Below are positions 49,209-59,035 of a stretch of 64,000 bases of DNA, one piece after another (positions within the stretch are counted from its first letter, which is position 1; every line of letters starts with the position of its first letter). The notes beneath the pieces are model-generated. The model worked only from the letters and a program-made list of their open reading frames with translations, was not told the origin of the DNA and made no database searches. A program made the position numbers and the translations under genes. Source of the DNA: JAFGCL01 sp964423835 (GTDB lineage Bacteria; Chloroflexota; Dehalococcoidia; UBA2247; RBG-13-53-26); assembly GCA_964423835.1 (NCBI GenBank), contig CAYRGJ010000013.1:1-64000 (forward strand). Direction: 5' to 3'.

Positions 49209-49319
49209 TCAGTCGGCATCCGCCCTGGCCGGGGCCAGGAGCGGCCCGGCCAGCACGGCCACGGCCACCACCAGCGCCACCACCAGGATGGCCGGCCACC
49301 GGCGCGCTGCTGCTCTCAT
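49209..49319 (-). pseudogene. Signal-peptide segment cut off by one in-frame TGA
   Basis: 36 residues with a classic Sec signal: MRAAARRWPAILVV, then a hydrophobic core and APARADAD cleavage region, ending at TGA (49209-49211). The next downstream in-frame codons are CGG TGC ATG, the last being the start of the InlB-type protein. Without the TGA, one open frame of 167 codons would result, a typical exported, C-terminally anchored protein. This is most simply a nonsense mutation or a base error. Confidence 0.65.
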
Positions 49320-49445
49320 CTCTCTTCCTTCCACCGGGCGCAGGCCCGCCCGTCGCGGACATTTATACCACTTTCGCCGGCACTGTCAACGCCCCGGCCC
49401 TCTTATGGGGTATAATCTCGTATCCGGGCCAACGGGAGAACCAGC

Positions 49446-51026
49446 GTGAATAAGGTACAGATATATGACACCACCCTTCGGGACGGGGCGCAGCAGGCGG
49501 GCATATCCTTCTCCGTCGAGGACAAGCTCAAGATCGCCCGCAAGCTGGACGAGCTGGGGATTCATTATATAGAGGGCGGCTGGCCCGGCTCCAATCCCAA
49601 GGACGAGGAGTTCTTCCGCAAGGCCAGGGGGCTGCGGCTCTCGCGCGCGGCCCTGGCCGCCTTTGGCAGCACCCGCCGGCCCGGCGCCAAGCCCGCCGCC
49701 GACGCGAACCTCAAGGCCCTGGTGGAGGCCGGGACCCCGGTGGCCACTATCGTGGGAAAGAGCTGGGACGGCCAGGTGACCCGGGTACTGGAGACCAGCC
49801 TGGAGGAGAACCTGGCCATGATCTCCGACTCCGTCGCTTTCCTCAAATCGAAGGGGATCAGGGTCTTCTTCGATGCGGAGCATTTCTTTGACGGGTACCG
49901 GGCCAACCCCGAATACGCCCTGGAGACGGCCGCCGCGGCCGAGAAGGCCGGGGCCGACTGCATCGTGCTCTGCGACACCAACGGCGGCTCCCTGCCCGAC
50001 GAGGTGGCCCGGGTGGTGCGTGAGGTGCGGGAGAAGGTATCCTCCCCGGTAGGCATTCACGCCCACAACGACGGGGACCTGGCCGTGGCCAACAGCCTGG
50101 CGGCGGTGGCCGCCGGCGCCGTCCAGGTGCAGGGGACCATCAATGGCTACGGCGAGCGCTGCGGCAACGCCAGCCTGTGCTCCATCATACCCGCCCTGGA
50201 GCTGAAGATGGGCCTGGCCTCCATAGGCCGGAAGCGCCTGGCGAGCCTCACCGAGGTCTCGCGGCACATCAGCGAGCTGGCCAACCTCAGGCCCTTCCCA
50301 CGGCAGCCCTACGTGGGAACCAGCGCCTTCACCCACAAGGGTGGCCTCCACGTCTCGGCCGTCAGCAAGTGGCCGGAGAGCTATCAGCACATCGACCCGG
50401 CGGAGGTCGGCAATCGCAGCGGGGTGCTGGTGTCCGAGCTGTCCGGAGTCAGCAACATCGTCCACAAGGCCAGGGAGAGAGGCCTCCCCATATCCCGCCG
50501 GGAAGAGGCCCGCCGCATACTGGAGCAGGTCAAGACCATGGAGAGCCGCGGGTTCCAGTACGAGGAGGCCGAGGCTTCCTTCGAGCTGCTGGTGCACCGG
50601 GCCCAGACAACCTATAAGCCGCCCTTCGAGCTGGTGGACTTCATGGTGGTGGTGGAGAGCCGCCGCCGCCCGGCGGCCGGCGGTGGCGAGGTGCTGGCCG
50701 AGGCCACGGTGAAGGTCCGGGTGGGAGAGCAGGTCATCCATACCGCCTCCGAGGGCGATGGCCCGGTGAATGCCCTGGACGCGGCGCTGCGCAAGGCCCT
50801 TGTCTGGTTCTATCCCCAGGTGGCCCAGGTTAAGCTCATCGACTACAAGGTCCGCATCCTGGACGAGAGCGCCGGCACCGAGTCACAGGTCAGGGTGCTC
50901 ATCGAATCCGGCGATGGGGAGCACCAGTGGCGCACCGTGGGCAGCTCGGAGAACATCATCGAGGCCAGCTGGCTGGCCCTGGCCGACAGCCTGGAGTACT
51001 GGCTGATACGCCAGGCCTCGGCCTGA
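49446..51026 (+). CDS. cimA: (R)-citramalate synthase
   Basis: 526 residues of the HMG-CoA-lyase-like/LeuA family. N-terminal TIM barrel: IYDTTLRDGAQQ (metal and pyruvate site), ELGIHYIEGGWPGSNPKD, and HAHND (H-x-H metal ligands) followed by NGYGERCGNA. C-terminal regulatory LeuA dimer domain (~390-526). It condenses pyruvate and acetyl-CoA to citramalate, the pyruvate route to isoleucine. GTG start at 49446 directly after AGCGTG. Confidence 0.9.
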   Translation: MNKVQIYDTTLRDGAQQAGISFSVEDKLKIARKLDELGIHYIEGGWPGSNPKDEEFFRKARGLRLSRAALAAFGSTRRPGAKPAADANLKALVEAGTPVATIVGKSWDGQVTRVLETSLEENLAMISDSVAFLKSKGIRVFFDAEHFFDGYRANPEYALETAAAAEKAGADCIVLCDTNGGSLPDEVARVVREVREKVSSPVGIHAHNDGDLAVANSLAAVAAGAVQVQGTINGYGERCGNASLCSIIPALELKMGLASIGRKRLASLTEVSRHISELANLRPFPRQPYVGTSAFTHKGGLHVSAVSKWPESYQHIDPAEVGNRSGVLVSELSGVSNIVHKARERGLPISRREEARRILEQVKTMESRGFQYEEAEASFELLVHRAQTTYKPPFELVDFMVVVESRRRPAAGGGEVLAEATVKVRVGEQVIHTASEGDGPVNALDAALRKALVWFYPQVAQVKLIDYKVRILDESAGTESQVRVLIESGDGEHQWRTVGSSENIIEASWLALADSLEYWLIRQASA

Positions 51027-51502
51027 GGTCAGGTCCGGGAGACAGCGACACACCCCCGTAATGCCGGCCCCGGGGCCGCCGGCGGAAACCACCGGCCTCC
51101 GCTGACAGGCTGCCCCGGGATGCGATGCGGGCCGGGTCCCCACCATCTTAGGTGGCCGGCGCGACCACGGCTCACCTCCATCAGCCCGAGAAAGCGCCAC
51201 CCCGGATGGCGGCGGCCCCTCTCCCATCAGCCCGGCGGCCCACCTCCATCACCCTACATGACTGACGCACACCACCGGCCCGGAGCCGTTGTGACCAATT
51301 TGTGACCTCCTTTGTCCCAACCGAGATACCCCGGTGACGGGAGCGTGATATCGTTCTGGCATGTGCCCGGCGAGCGTCGGGGCGCACGTGGTTGCTCATC
51401 GCAGAGGCGAGCGGGCTGGACAAGCGACAAATAGTGGTACGGGCAAGGTCCGTCCCGGGCTCGGGTCGTACATCATTATCTGTGATTTGATCGGGGGCGA
51501 GT
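51027..51502. other. No gene recognised
   Basis: About 475 nt between cimA and the first pseudopilin gene. GC-rich, with open frames on both strands that look like codon-shadow frames of no recognisable protein. No strong promoter or hairpin is evident apart from GC-rich palindromic stretches near 51060-51120. Confidence 0.5.
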
Positions 51503-51931
51503 ATGAAATCGAACAGATCCTGGCATGTCGCCACCAGACGGCGCCGGCCTTCCCCTGTCCGGGGACAGAGGGGGGCCATCATGATGGAGCTGCTGATATC
51601 CATCGCCATCCTGGGCACCGTGGCGGTGGGATTCCTGGGTGCCCTGATGACCGGATACCACGCCACCCGGCTGGCCCACGATCAGACCACGGCCCAGAGC
51701 CTGACGCGGACCACCATGGAGAACGTGGCTACCACAGGTTTCCCTATCGACACTGAAAGCGACGAGGTGACCACCTCAGACCAGTTCGACGTGGTGATAC
51801 ATGCCGACTACATCGACGGCGACCATGTGGTGTCGGAGGATCCTACCCAGCTTCAGATGATCACAGTGACCATTCGGTATCACGAAAGCGGGAAGGCCAT
51901 CAAGGTCACCCAGTGCGTGAAGGCCCAGTGA
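51503..51931 (+). CDS. Type IV pseudopilin (minor pilin)
   Basis: 142 residues. A long basic leader (RPSPVRGQRG) precedes the prepilin cleavage motif G-AIMMELL (the Glu is at +5), followed by a hydrophobic assembly helix (MMELLISIAILGTVAVGFLG) and a beta-rich soluble domain (VVIHADYIDGDHV). Prepilin peptidase (63408) would process it. The resemblance is to PilV/GspI-type pseudopilins. Ends in a TGATG overlap with the next pilin. Confidence 0.82.
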   Translation: MKSNRSWHVATRRRRPSPVRGQRGAIMMELLISIAILGTVAVGFLGALMTGYHATRLAHDQTTAQSLTRTTMENVATTGFPIDTESDEVTTSDQFDVVIHADYIDGDHVVSEDPTQLQMITVTIRYHESGKAIKVTQCVKAQ

Positions 51932-52518
51932 TGAGAAACAGCATCTCAGGCAATCAGAGAGGCTTTTCACTGGTGGAGCTCCTGGCCGCCATCGTGATCA
52001 TGGGCGTGCTGGGGCTGGCTATAGGAGGCGTCCTGCTCCAACTGCAGCGATCCAACCGGATCACCCACGAGATGACCGCCGTGCGTCAGGTACAGGCGGC
52101 CGGCGACAGCGTCAGCATGGATGGCCTCCAGGCCCAATCCCTTGACTTTGGGTCGGGCATGACCGACAACACCGGCTTCCTGCAGCTAAGCTGGGCCGGC
52201 GAGTGGACCGACGCTGACGGGAAATACAACCTGCGGTCCAGGAATGTTACCTATATCCTGGTGGCCTCGGGTAACCAGCATGATCTCCACCGTATTGAAT
52301 CCTCAGAATGGACCATCGGCAACGCAGCGCCCGTAGAAACCAGCCTGGATGGCATCGTGGCCCGTCACCTGGACGCTGCTGACATGTCGTGCGGATGGAT
52401 TGACACCACCGGGGACGGTAGCCCCGATACGGAGACCTTCGCTTTCAGGGTGGTGTCCACCGTGGGGACCAGAACGGAAGAAAGGACCTATAACATCACG
52501 TGCCGGCCGGCAAACTAG
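51931..52518 (+). CDS. Type IV pseudopilin (PilW/GspJ-like)
   Basis: 195 residues. Cleavage motif RG-FSLVELL after the leader MRNSISGNQRG, then AAIVIMGVLGLAIGGVLL and a beta-rich globular domain with two cysteines (CGWID, ITCRPAN) that could form a disulfide. ATG overlaps the previous stop. It is likely a priming minor pilin for fibre assembly. Confidence 0.82.
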   Translation: MRNSISGNQRGFSLVELLAAIVIMGVLGLAIGGVLLQLQRSNRITHEMTAVRQVQAAGDSVSMDGLQAQSLDFGSGMTDNTGFLQLSWAGEWTDADGKYNLRSRNVTYILVASGNQHDLHRIESSEWTIGNAAPVETSLDGIVARHLDAADMSCGWIDTTGDGSPDTETFAFRVVSTVGTRTEERTYNITCRPAN

Positions 52519-52593
52519 GCCGGCCCGGGGGCTGATTGGCTTTGGCAGCAGCGGCGAGAATGAAGCAGAGCATTCTCCTGCGGAGGGGGCAAA

Positions 52594-55494
52594 ATGGAAA
52601 TCATGGATGATTTGCTGGACCTGAAGGACGACCTGGAGGACGTGCTGTCCAGGCAGAAGCGAAGGGTTGGAAGTGCCCTTCGGTCCCAGTCGGGGTTTGC
52701 CACGCTGACGACCGTGCTGGTGATCATGGTCGTGGGCGCCATCATCATTACCCCGCTACTGGCCTTCGTGATCACGGGGACCAGGGCGGGCGAGGTCCAT
52801 GACCGGATTACGGACCGGCTCTATGCCGCCGACGCGGGAATACAGGATGGGATCTGGCGGGTATCCTCCGGCGATTACCCCAACGACTGGAAGGGCACTT
52901 GGGATGAAAGCGTGTACGGTGATGAACCGCTGATCTACAGCGTCCCCGACCTCAACGGGTGCGAGGTCACCGTAACCATACGCCCGGTATGGCTCCTGGC
53001 GGGGCTGGAGACGCCGGCCTACGGCCGGACGCCTCACGCCGAGCTGGTGACCGTCAGCAACGCGGCTACGAGCGGTACCCTGGAGATCGTCGTCGTCATG
53101 GATGATTCGATACAGGGCAGCAAGAAGATCGACCGCATAGGGGTGTGGATACCCGAGGGATTCACCTTCACGGGCTCCAGCAGCCTTCAGGACCTCTCTC
53201 CCACGCATCCGGCATACTGTGTACCGACGGTAAGTAGCTGGAAGAACGGTCAGATCATCATATTCGATTACAAGAACGGAGGAGTCGACTGGGCGGACTT
53301 CCCCAACGTGACCGGGGAAAGGATGAAGGTCACGCTCACCTACGAAGGGCAGGGTGCCATGACCACGTCATGGTCCTGGACGCGGACCAACAGCCACGAC
53401 GTCTACCTATCCTGGAGTACCGAGATAAAGTTGTTCCAGGTAGAATCGACTGCCACCGATCCGGTGACGGGAGCCAGCACCACCGTGGTAGCTGGCAACA
53501 TGACCAATGAATCAATCGGCACCTACCTGGCTTTCTACGGAGACTACGCGGTGACCGGAAACGCGCTGATGCGGGAGACCGGGAGCGACAGGGTCCGCGA
53601 CCGGCTCTACAGGGAGTCCCCAGGCGAGATCTCAGTTATCCCGGAGAGCGGCAACCCCAGGAAGATTCTCCTCTACTGGTCCGGCTGGAAGGAAGACCCG
53701 AACAATGCCTTCATCCTCACCGACGAAGCCCGGCAGCAGCTGGCCGAAACCTATGCCGTCAACCAGGTGTCGGTCCGCGCTGTATATAAGAACAACAGCT
53801 ACGACCTGGGCACCGTCTCGGCCACGGAGTGGACGGTGCTGCCCAACGGCAGCACCTACTCCCCCAACGGGTGGTCCTACGGCTGCAACGCTGACATCAC
53901 CACGCTGGTCCTGACGGCGCTTCCCGATGATTTCGTGGGCAACGCCACGTACTGGGTGGGCCACGCCGACACTGGCGGAACGACACTGCCAACGACTCAG
54001 ACCTATCAGGGTATCTGGGGCAGCTCCAGCAGCGACATCTTTGTGGTCGGCCTGGGAGGCAGCGTCCTGCACTACGACGGCAGCAGCTGGTCCACTCAGG
54101 CCAGCGGAACAGGCAGCGACCTCAAGTGCGTGTGGGGCACCGCCTCGAACGACCTGTGGGCAGCGGGGGCCAACAGCGCCATCCGCAAGTACACCGGCTC
54201 CTGGAGCTCCCAGAGCCGCGCCGACGGCCGCTCCGAGCAGCTGAACGACATCTGGGGTAGCTCAAGCTCCGACGTATGGATCGTCGGTGACGGCTACAGC
54301 ACCGGCTGGTGGAGCACCACCCGCTATTACACCCTGCTGCACACCACCGATGGCGGCGCCACCTGGAGCTACGCCGGCGGCCCCACCGGCCTCTCCAGCA
54401 ACGTTAACCTCAATGGCATCTGGGGCAGCGCGGCCAACGATATCTGGGCGGTGGGCAGCGGCGGGACGATCCGGCACTACGACGGCAGCAACTGGAGCAC
54501 CAGCGGCACCGGCGTCACCAGCCGGGATCTGTTCGGGGTATGGGGTACCGCCTCCAACAACGTTTACGCAGCCGGCTCCAACGGCGTCATCCTGCACTGG
54601 AACGGATCCGCCTGGAGCCCTATGACCAGCGGCACTTCCTCGACTCTCTACGGTATCTGGGGCAGCGGGGCTGGAGACATCTATGCCGTGGGCTCCAGCG
54701 GCGCCATTCGACACTACGATGGCACGTCCTGGAGCGCGATGTACAGCGGCTCCAACAAGACCCTGTACGGGGCCTGGGGCACGGCCAGCACGGATGTGTA
54801 TGTGGTCGGCGAGAAGACCTCGAAGACCAGCACCCTCCTGCACTGGGACGGAAGTCTGTGGACCGCCGTTGGCGGCGGGACTGCCCTCTACACCTGGACC
54901 AATGGCCACTCCGGTGAGACGAAGGTTATCACCACCGATTACCCGTTGAGCGACGTGGTCAACGACGAGTGGGCCAACGCATCCTGGTCGATCATCACCC
55001 TGTACACCAGCCCGGTCACCCTGGCGCACCAGATGTACCTCTTCGACACCTTCCGGTACTGGAACAGCAACGATGACGTCACATTCACCCTGGACGGCTT
55101 CCTGGCCCCTCAGGGGATTGCCGGCGAGAACGAGGCGGTCAAACTAACCTACTACGTCGGGGAAGGCGACTCGTGGTACGGGAATGGTGACAACTTCTAC
55201 CTCAACGGCACCAAGCTCAACCCGGGCTTCATAACCCCGGGCAGCGCCGCGCCCGACAACAACGCCATGAACAGCTCCGGGAGCAGCGGAGGCGTCACCG
55301 GCTATCCGCCGGATGACGGAATAGACCTGGATACATACGTCATCGATGGTTCGGACCACATCATTGCCCCGGCCGACAGCTCGGCCACGGTGAGACTGAG
55401 GACGGGCACCGACGTCTGGAACATGGTCTACATGATCCTGTCCTTCCGCAGCGACAACGTGGGCAGCGGCTGTCTGAGCTACATTGTGCTCTAG
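52594..55494 (+). CDS. PilX-like protein with seven-repeat beta-propeller
   Basis: 966 residues. After an acidic N-terminus and the basic RRVGSALRSQ, a pilin-type membrane helix (SGFATLTTVLVIMVVGAIII) with an ADAGIQ motif typical of PilX. Middle region 100-460 beta-rich. Residues 470-763 hold seven ~40-residue units of W-G-[ST]-x-x-[DN]-[ILV]-[WYF]-[AV]-[VA]-G...HYDG-x-x-W pattern, one blade each; a C-terminal beta domain follows. PilY1 tip adhesins carry a comparable propeller. I infer a pilus-tip adhesin. Confidence 0.78.
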   Translation: MEIMDDLLDLKDDLEDVLSRQKRRVGSALRSQSGFATLTTVLVIMVVGAIIITPLLAFVITGTRAGEVHDRITDRLYAADAGIQDGIWRVSSGDYPNDWKGTWDESVYGDEPLIYSVPDLNGCEVTVTIRPVWLLAGLETPAYGRTPHAELVTVSNAATSGTLEIVVVMDDSIQGSKKIDRIGVWIPEGFTFTGSSSLQDLSPTHPAYCVPTVSSWKNGQIIIFDYKNGGVDWADFPNVTGERMKVTLTYEGQGAMTTSWSWTRTNSHDVYLSWSTEIKLFQVESTATDPVTGASTTVVAGNMTNESIGTYLAFYGDYAVTGNALMRETGSDRVRDRLYRESPGEISVIPESGNPRKILLYWSGWKEDPNNAFILTDEARQQLAETYAVNQVSVRAVYKNNSYDLGTVSATEWTVLPNGSTYSPNGWSYGCNADITTLVLTALPDDFVGNATYWVGHADTGGTTLPTTQTYQGIWGSSSSDIFVVGLGGSVLHYDGSSWSTQASGTGSDLKCVWGTASNDLWAAGANSAIRKYTGSWSSQSRADGRSEQLNDIWGSSSSDVWIVGDGYSTGWWSTTRYYTLLHTTDGGATWSYAGGPTGLSSNVNLNGIWGSAANDIWAVGSGGTIRHYDGSNWSTSGTGVTSRDLFGVWGTASNNVYAAGSNGVILHWNGSAWSPMTSGTSSTLYGIWGSGAGDIYAVGSSGAIRHYDGTSWSAMYSGSNKTLYGAWGTASTDVYVVGEKTSKTSTLLHWDGSLWTAVGGGTALYTWTNGHSGETKVITTDYPLSDVVNDEWANASWSIITLYTSPVTLAHQMYLFDTFRYWNSNDDVTFTLDGFLAPQGIAGENEAVKLTYYVGEGDSWYGNGDNFYLNGTKLNPGFITPGSAAPDNNAMNSSGSSGGVTGYPPDDGIDLDTYVIDGSDHIIAPADSSATVRLRTGTDVWNMVYMILSFRSDNVGSGCLSYIVL

Positions 55495-55695
55495 CGTGAT
55501 CGATGCGGCATCCGGCGCCCCGCGCCGGATGCCGCCCCGGATGAGCTACCTGGCTCGGTATTCTTGGCCATTCAGGTCTTCTCCCGCCGTCCCGGCCATG
55601 CCAAAATCGAGAACCTGTGGGAAATGCCGTACGGCCCGACCATCCTGCAATCTGCCCGGGAGGCCGAACGGCCCAAGCATGGAGATGATGTAGAG

Positions 55696-56253
55696 ATGAT
55701 GAAGACCGATGTGATGCAGTCCCTGAAATCCGCCAATCTCAGATTCTCGTTTTCCATCTCGCCGCTCGTCAAGTGGATCCTGACCATAGTGATCCTGGGC
55801 GCCGGCGTCGCCCTCATCGTGTTCTTCTATAACCAGGAGCAGTCCCGGAACCACCAGCTGCAGGACCAGGTGGACAAAGCGGCGACCACCCTGGTGCAGA
55901 ATAACCTGAAGATGCGCGACCTCCAGGGGCAGCTGGCCGAGACCAATCTGGACCTGGCGGAGATGGCGGCCAGCGTGCCTCCGTCCGCGCAAACCATGAC
56001 GGTGGAGGAGAAGCTGTACGGAGCGGCCGCGGATGCCGGGGTGAGTATCTCCAGCGTTAGCATGTCCGGCGCGAAGCAGGCTGAGGACTCTGGCTACCGG
56101 TCCATGGGGGTGACGCTCACCATCGGCGGCGGGGTAGAGCACCAGCTGCGCTTCTGCGGGATACTGGGCCACTGGCTGCCCACGGCGGAGATCATGTCCT
56201 CGTCCATGAGTGCCGAGGGGATGAGCCTGGTCTTCAACGTCTATGTCGAGTAG
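55696..56253 (+). CDS. pilO: PilO-like pilus assembly protein
   Basis: 185 residues from ATG 55696 (a longer frame to 55564 is possible). One transmembrane helix (LVKWILTIVILGAGVALIVF), a coiled coil (NQEQSRNHQLQDQVDKAATT) and a C-terminal alpha/beta (ferredoxin-like) domain, the topology of PilO, which pairs with PilN in the inner membrane alignment complex. Here it precedes PilM-PilN. Assignment by topology and neighbours. Confidence 0.65.
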   Translation: MMKTDVMQSLKSANLRFSFSISPLVKWILTIVILGAGVALIVFFYNQEQSRNHQLQDQVDKAATTLVQNNLKMRDLQGQLAETNLDLAEMAASVPPSAQTMTVEEKLYGAAADAGVSISSVSMSGAKQAEDSGYRSMGVTLTIGGGVEHQLRFCGILGHWLPTAEIMSSSMSAEGMSLVFNVYVE

Positions 56254-56324
56254 CTGATCAGCCCGGACCAGGGAGAATGGTCCGGCAGGGGTAGGAACGA
56301 ATACCCGGAAGGGCAAAGTGAGAG

Positions 56325-57764
56325 ATGGCAAAGCAGCAAGTGAATGTCTTCATAGATGATGCTTCGATCTCTGTGCTGGTCTCCAAGGGGCGGCAGCCCG
56401 AGAAGTGGACGATCGTACCTCTGGAGCCGGGGCTGGTCAAGGAGGGCGTGGTCCAGGACCAGCCGGCCGTGGCCGAGAAGCTCAAAGAGGCCTGGCGCGG
56501 CGCCAAGATCATGCGCAGGCGGGTGGCGGTGGGCGTCTCCGGCCTCAACTGCCTGTACCAGATGCTGTTGCTCCCCGAGCTGGCCGAGGACCTGCGCTCG
56601 GAGGCAATCTCCCGGGAGGCGGCGCAGAGCCTGGGAATCCCGCTGGATGGTGTCTATCTCTCCTGGCAGGTTCTCTCCGTCGACCACGGGCAGATGAGGG
56701 TCTACCTGGCCGTTCTGCCCAAGGACAAGGTGGATTCGGTAGTCGCCACGCTCAAGCTGGCCAACCTCAGGCCCATGATCATGGACATCAAGCCCCTGTG
56801 CCTGGCCAGGGCGGCCAGCGAGCCCCGGGCCATAATGGTGGATACTTCACAGGAAGCCCTGGACATAGTGGTACTGGGAGACGGGATCCCGGAGGTGGTG
56901 CGCAGCCTGCAGCTGGCCCCGGGGACGCCCGCGGGAGAGCGCATCGGGATTCTCCGCAGCGAGATGGAGAGGTCCATCTCCTTCTACAACGCAGCCCACC
57001 TGGACAAGCCCATCGACCTGACCGTACCGGTGCTGGTCTCCGGCGACCTGGTGGGGCAGGAGGCCGAGATGACCTCGCTGGCCGGACCGCGAGAGCGTCC
57101 TGTCCATGCGCTGGAGTCGCCGCTGGTGGGCACCGAGGGCTTCGAACCTGGCAAGTACGCTACCTGCATCGGCCTGGCCATGAAGGGGGTCCTGGCGGCG
57201 GAGCCGGGGACACTGTCCAACTCAATAGTGAATTTCGATGCGCTGCCCGAGATATACCGCATCAAGAAGCAGTCACTGGCGGACATCATGTGGGTACCCT
57301 CCATACTGGTAGGCGTGGTGGTGATAGGCATGGGGATATGGGGTATCACCTACCTCAAGGGCGAGAACGCCGATCTGCAGGCGCAGCGCGACAGCATCAA
57401 CCGGACCATCACGGAACAGGCCGTGGCGGACAACAATATTCAGGAACTGCAGACCCGGGTGGACAACGCCAGGGCCCCGGCGGCCGCCCTCAACACGCTG
57501 CTCGACAGGCTGGACTCGAACCGGCTTTCCGCGACCACCGACCTGGGCCTGATCTCCAGCTACGCGACGCAGAGCGGCATATACCTCGAGGCCGTCAACT
57601 ACCAGGCCGATGGTGTCAGCATCTCCGGTGTAGCGGGAACCGTGGACGAGGTGTTCCAGTATGGATGGATGCTGAAGGACGGCGGGGGCTTCTCCTCCGT
57701 CACCATCCCCTCGATCTCCCAGGGCGACGAAGGCATCGCTTTCAGGATGGAGTTGACCGCCTAG
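56325..57764 (+). CDS. pilM: PilM-PilN fusion
   Basis: 479 residues. Residues ~1-300 are PilM-like, actin-fold with FIDDASISVLV, VAVGVSGLN (phosphate loop-like), and RPMIMDIKPLCLARA. The linker NFDALPEIYRIKKQ is the PilN N-terminal peptide that normally docks in PilM, here covalently joined. Then a membrane helix (~320-345) and a PilN-like coiled coil and ferredoxin-like domain. In most bacteria these are two genes. Together with PilO it bridges the cytoplasmic motor to the pilus. Confidence 0.82.
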   Translation: MAKQQVNVFIDDASISVLVSKGRQPEKWTIVPLEPGLVKEGVVQDQPAVAEKLKEAWRGAKIMRRRVAVGVSGLNCLYQMLLLPELAEDLRSEAISREAAQSLGIPLDGVYLSWQVLSVDHGQMRVYLAVLPKDKVDSVVATLKLANLRPMIMDIKPLCLARAASEPRAIMVDTSQEALDIVVLGDGIPEVVRSLQLAPGTPAGERIGILRSEMERSISFYNAAHLDKPIDLTVPVLVSGDLVGQEAEMTSLAGPRERPVHALESPLVGTEGFEPGKYATCIGLAMKGVLAAEPGTLSNSIVNFDALPEIYRIKKQSLADIMWVPSILVGVVVIGMGIWGITYLKGENADLQAQRDSINRTITEQAVADNNIQELQTRVDNARAPAAALNTLLDRLDSNRLSATTDLGLISSYATQSGIYLEAVNYQADGVSISGVAGTVDEVFQYGWMLKDGGGFSSVTIPSISQGDEGIAFRMELTA

Positions 57765-57800
57765 CACGGCAGTGACAGGCGGACTCTGGAGTGTGGGATT

Positions 57801-58928
57801 ATGAAAGGTACTATCCAAGATCTGATTCGACTGGCGGACAAGAGGAGGGCCTCTGACCTGCACCTGGTGGTCGGTTTCCCGCCGTTCCTGCGCGTGGTGG
57901 GCGACATCGACCCTCTGGTGGATGCGGAGCCGGTCCAACCGGAGGATGCCCGGGCGGCCCTGGTGGACCTGACCACTCCGGAGGAGCGCGAGGAGTTCTA
58001 TCGCACCCTGGAGCTGGATTTCGGCTACAACGTGCCCGGCATTGGCCGCATACGCTGCAACGCAGCACAACAGAGAGGCAGCATCAGCCTGGCCATACGT
58101 CTCCTGCCCCCCAAGATACCATCACTGGATGAGCTGGAGCTGCCTGATATATGCAAGGAGCTGGCCATGAAGCCCAGGGGGCTGGTGGTGGTCTCCGGGC
58201 CCACCGGGAGCGGCAAGAGCACTACACTGGCGGCCATGCTGCACCATATCAATGCCAACAAGATGTGCCACATACTCACCATCGAGGACCCCATCGAGTA
58301 CGCCCATATTCCGCTGCGGTCCGCCATCACCCAGCGTGAGGTGGGGACGGACACGCTCAGCTTCGCCCAGGCGCTGAAGCACTCCCTGAGACAGGACCCG
58401 GACGTGATCCTGGTGGGCGAGATGCGCGACCTGGAGACGGCCGCCGCGGTCCTGACCATAGCCGAGACCGGGCACATGGTCTTCAGCACCGGCCACGCCC
58501 CCAGCGCCTACCAGGCCATCGAGAGGGTCATAGACATGTTCCCGCCGGAGCACCGCTACCTGGCCCAGACCAGGCTGGCATCGCTCATCGTGGGCGTGCT
58601 GTGCCAGGCGCTGGTGCCGCGGGCCGACGGATCCGGGCGGATCGCCGCCGTAGAGGTCATGATGGGATCGCCGGCGGTCACCAACCTCATCCGGGAAGGC
58701 AAGATATTCCAGCTTCCCAATGTCATCCGGACCAGCGCCGGGGAAGGCATGGAGAGCCTGGACCAGTCACTGGTCAATCTCTATCTGAAAGGCACAATCA
58801 GCGGCGAGGCCCTGACCCGGTTCTGCCAGGACCGGGAGGAAGTGGAGAAGCTCATCGGCAGGGTGCCGCGGGTCCTCATGTCGTCGGCCCTGTCCGGCGG
58901 CAAGGCCCCGGTCCACGAGAAGCGCTAG
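57801..58928 (+). CDS. pilT: Pilus retraction ATPase PilT
   Basis: 375 residues. N2D domain (SDLHLVVGFPPFLRVVGD), Walker A GPTGSGKST (133-141), Asp box TIEDPIEY, Walker B DPDVILVGEMRDLE (~200-212), His box in GHMVFSTGHAPSAYQ, and NLIREGKIFQL, the PilT C-terminal AIRNLIRE-type motif. Powers fibre retraction. No PilB or PilC is in the window. Follows PilM-PilN by 36 nt. Confidence 0.92.
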   Translation: MKGTIQDLIRLADKRRASDLHLVVGFPPFLRVVGDIDPLVDAEPVQPEDARAALVDLTTPEEREEFYRTLELDFGYNVPGIGRIRCNAAQQRGSISLAIRLLPPKIPSLDELELPDICKELAMKPRGLVVVSGPTGSGKSTTLAAMLHHINANKMCHILTIEDPIEYAHIPLRSAITQREVGTDTLSFAQALKHSLRQDPDVILVGEMRDLETAAAVLTIAETGHMVFSTGHAPSAYQAIERVIDMFPPEHRYLAQTRLASLIVGVLCQALVPRADGSGRIAAVEVMMGSPAVTNLIREGKIFQLPNVIRTSAGEGMESLDQSLVNLYLKGTISGEALTRFCQDREEVEKLIGRVPRVLMSSALSGGKAPVHEKR

Positions 58929-59035
58929 GAAAGGTCCCGCCAGGCTGGCCCGCGTGTGGAATGGGACCGGGCGAGCCCGGCAGGTGATTAAGGCAGTGAG
59001 CAGATGAAGTCGGGGGTCGTTGGAGGTTAAGGGGG

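Noticed and set aside
49209..49211. TGA read as selenocysteine
   Set aside because: No SECIS-like hairpin immediately downstream and no selenoprotein-type context; the position is at a signal-peptide cleavage region.
54262..55029. 255-residue minus-strand frame under the propeller gene
   Set aside because: Ala/Gly/Val-rich repeat shadow created by the repeated blades on the other strand.
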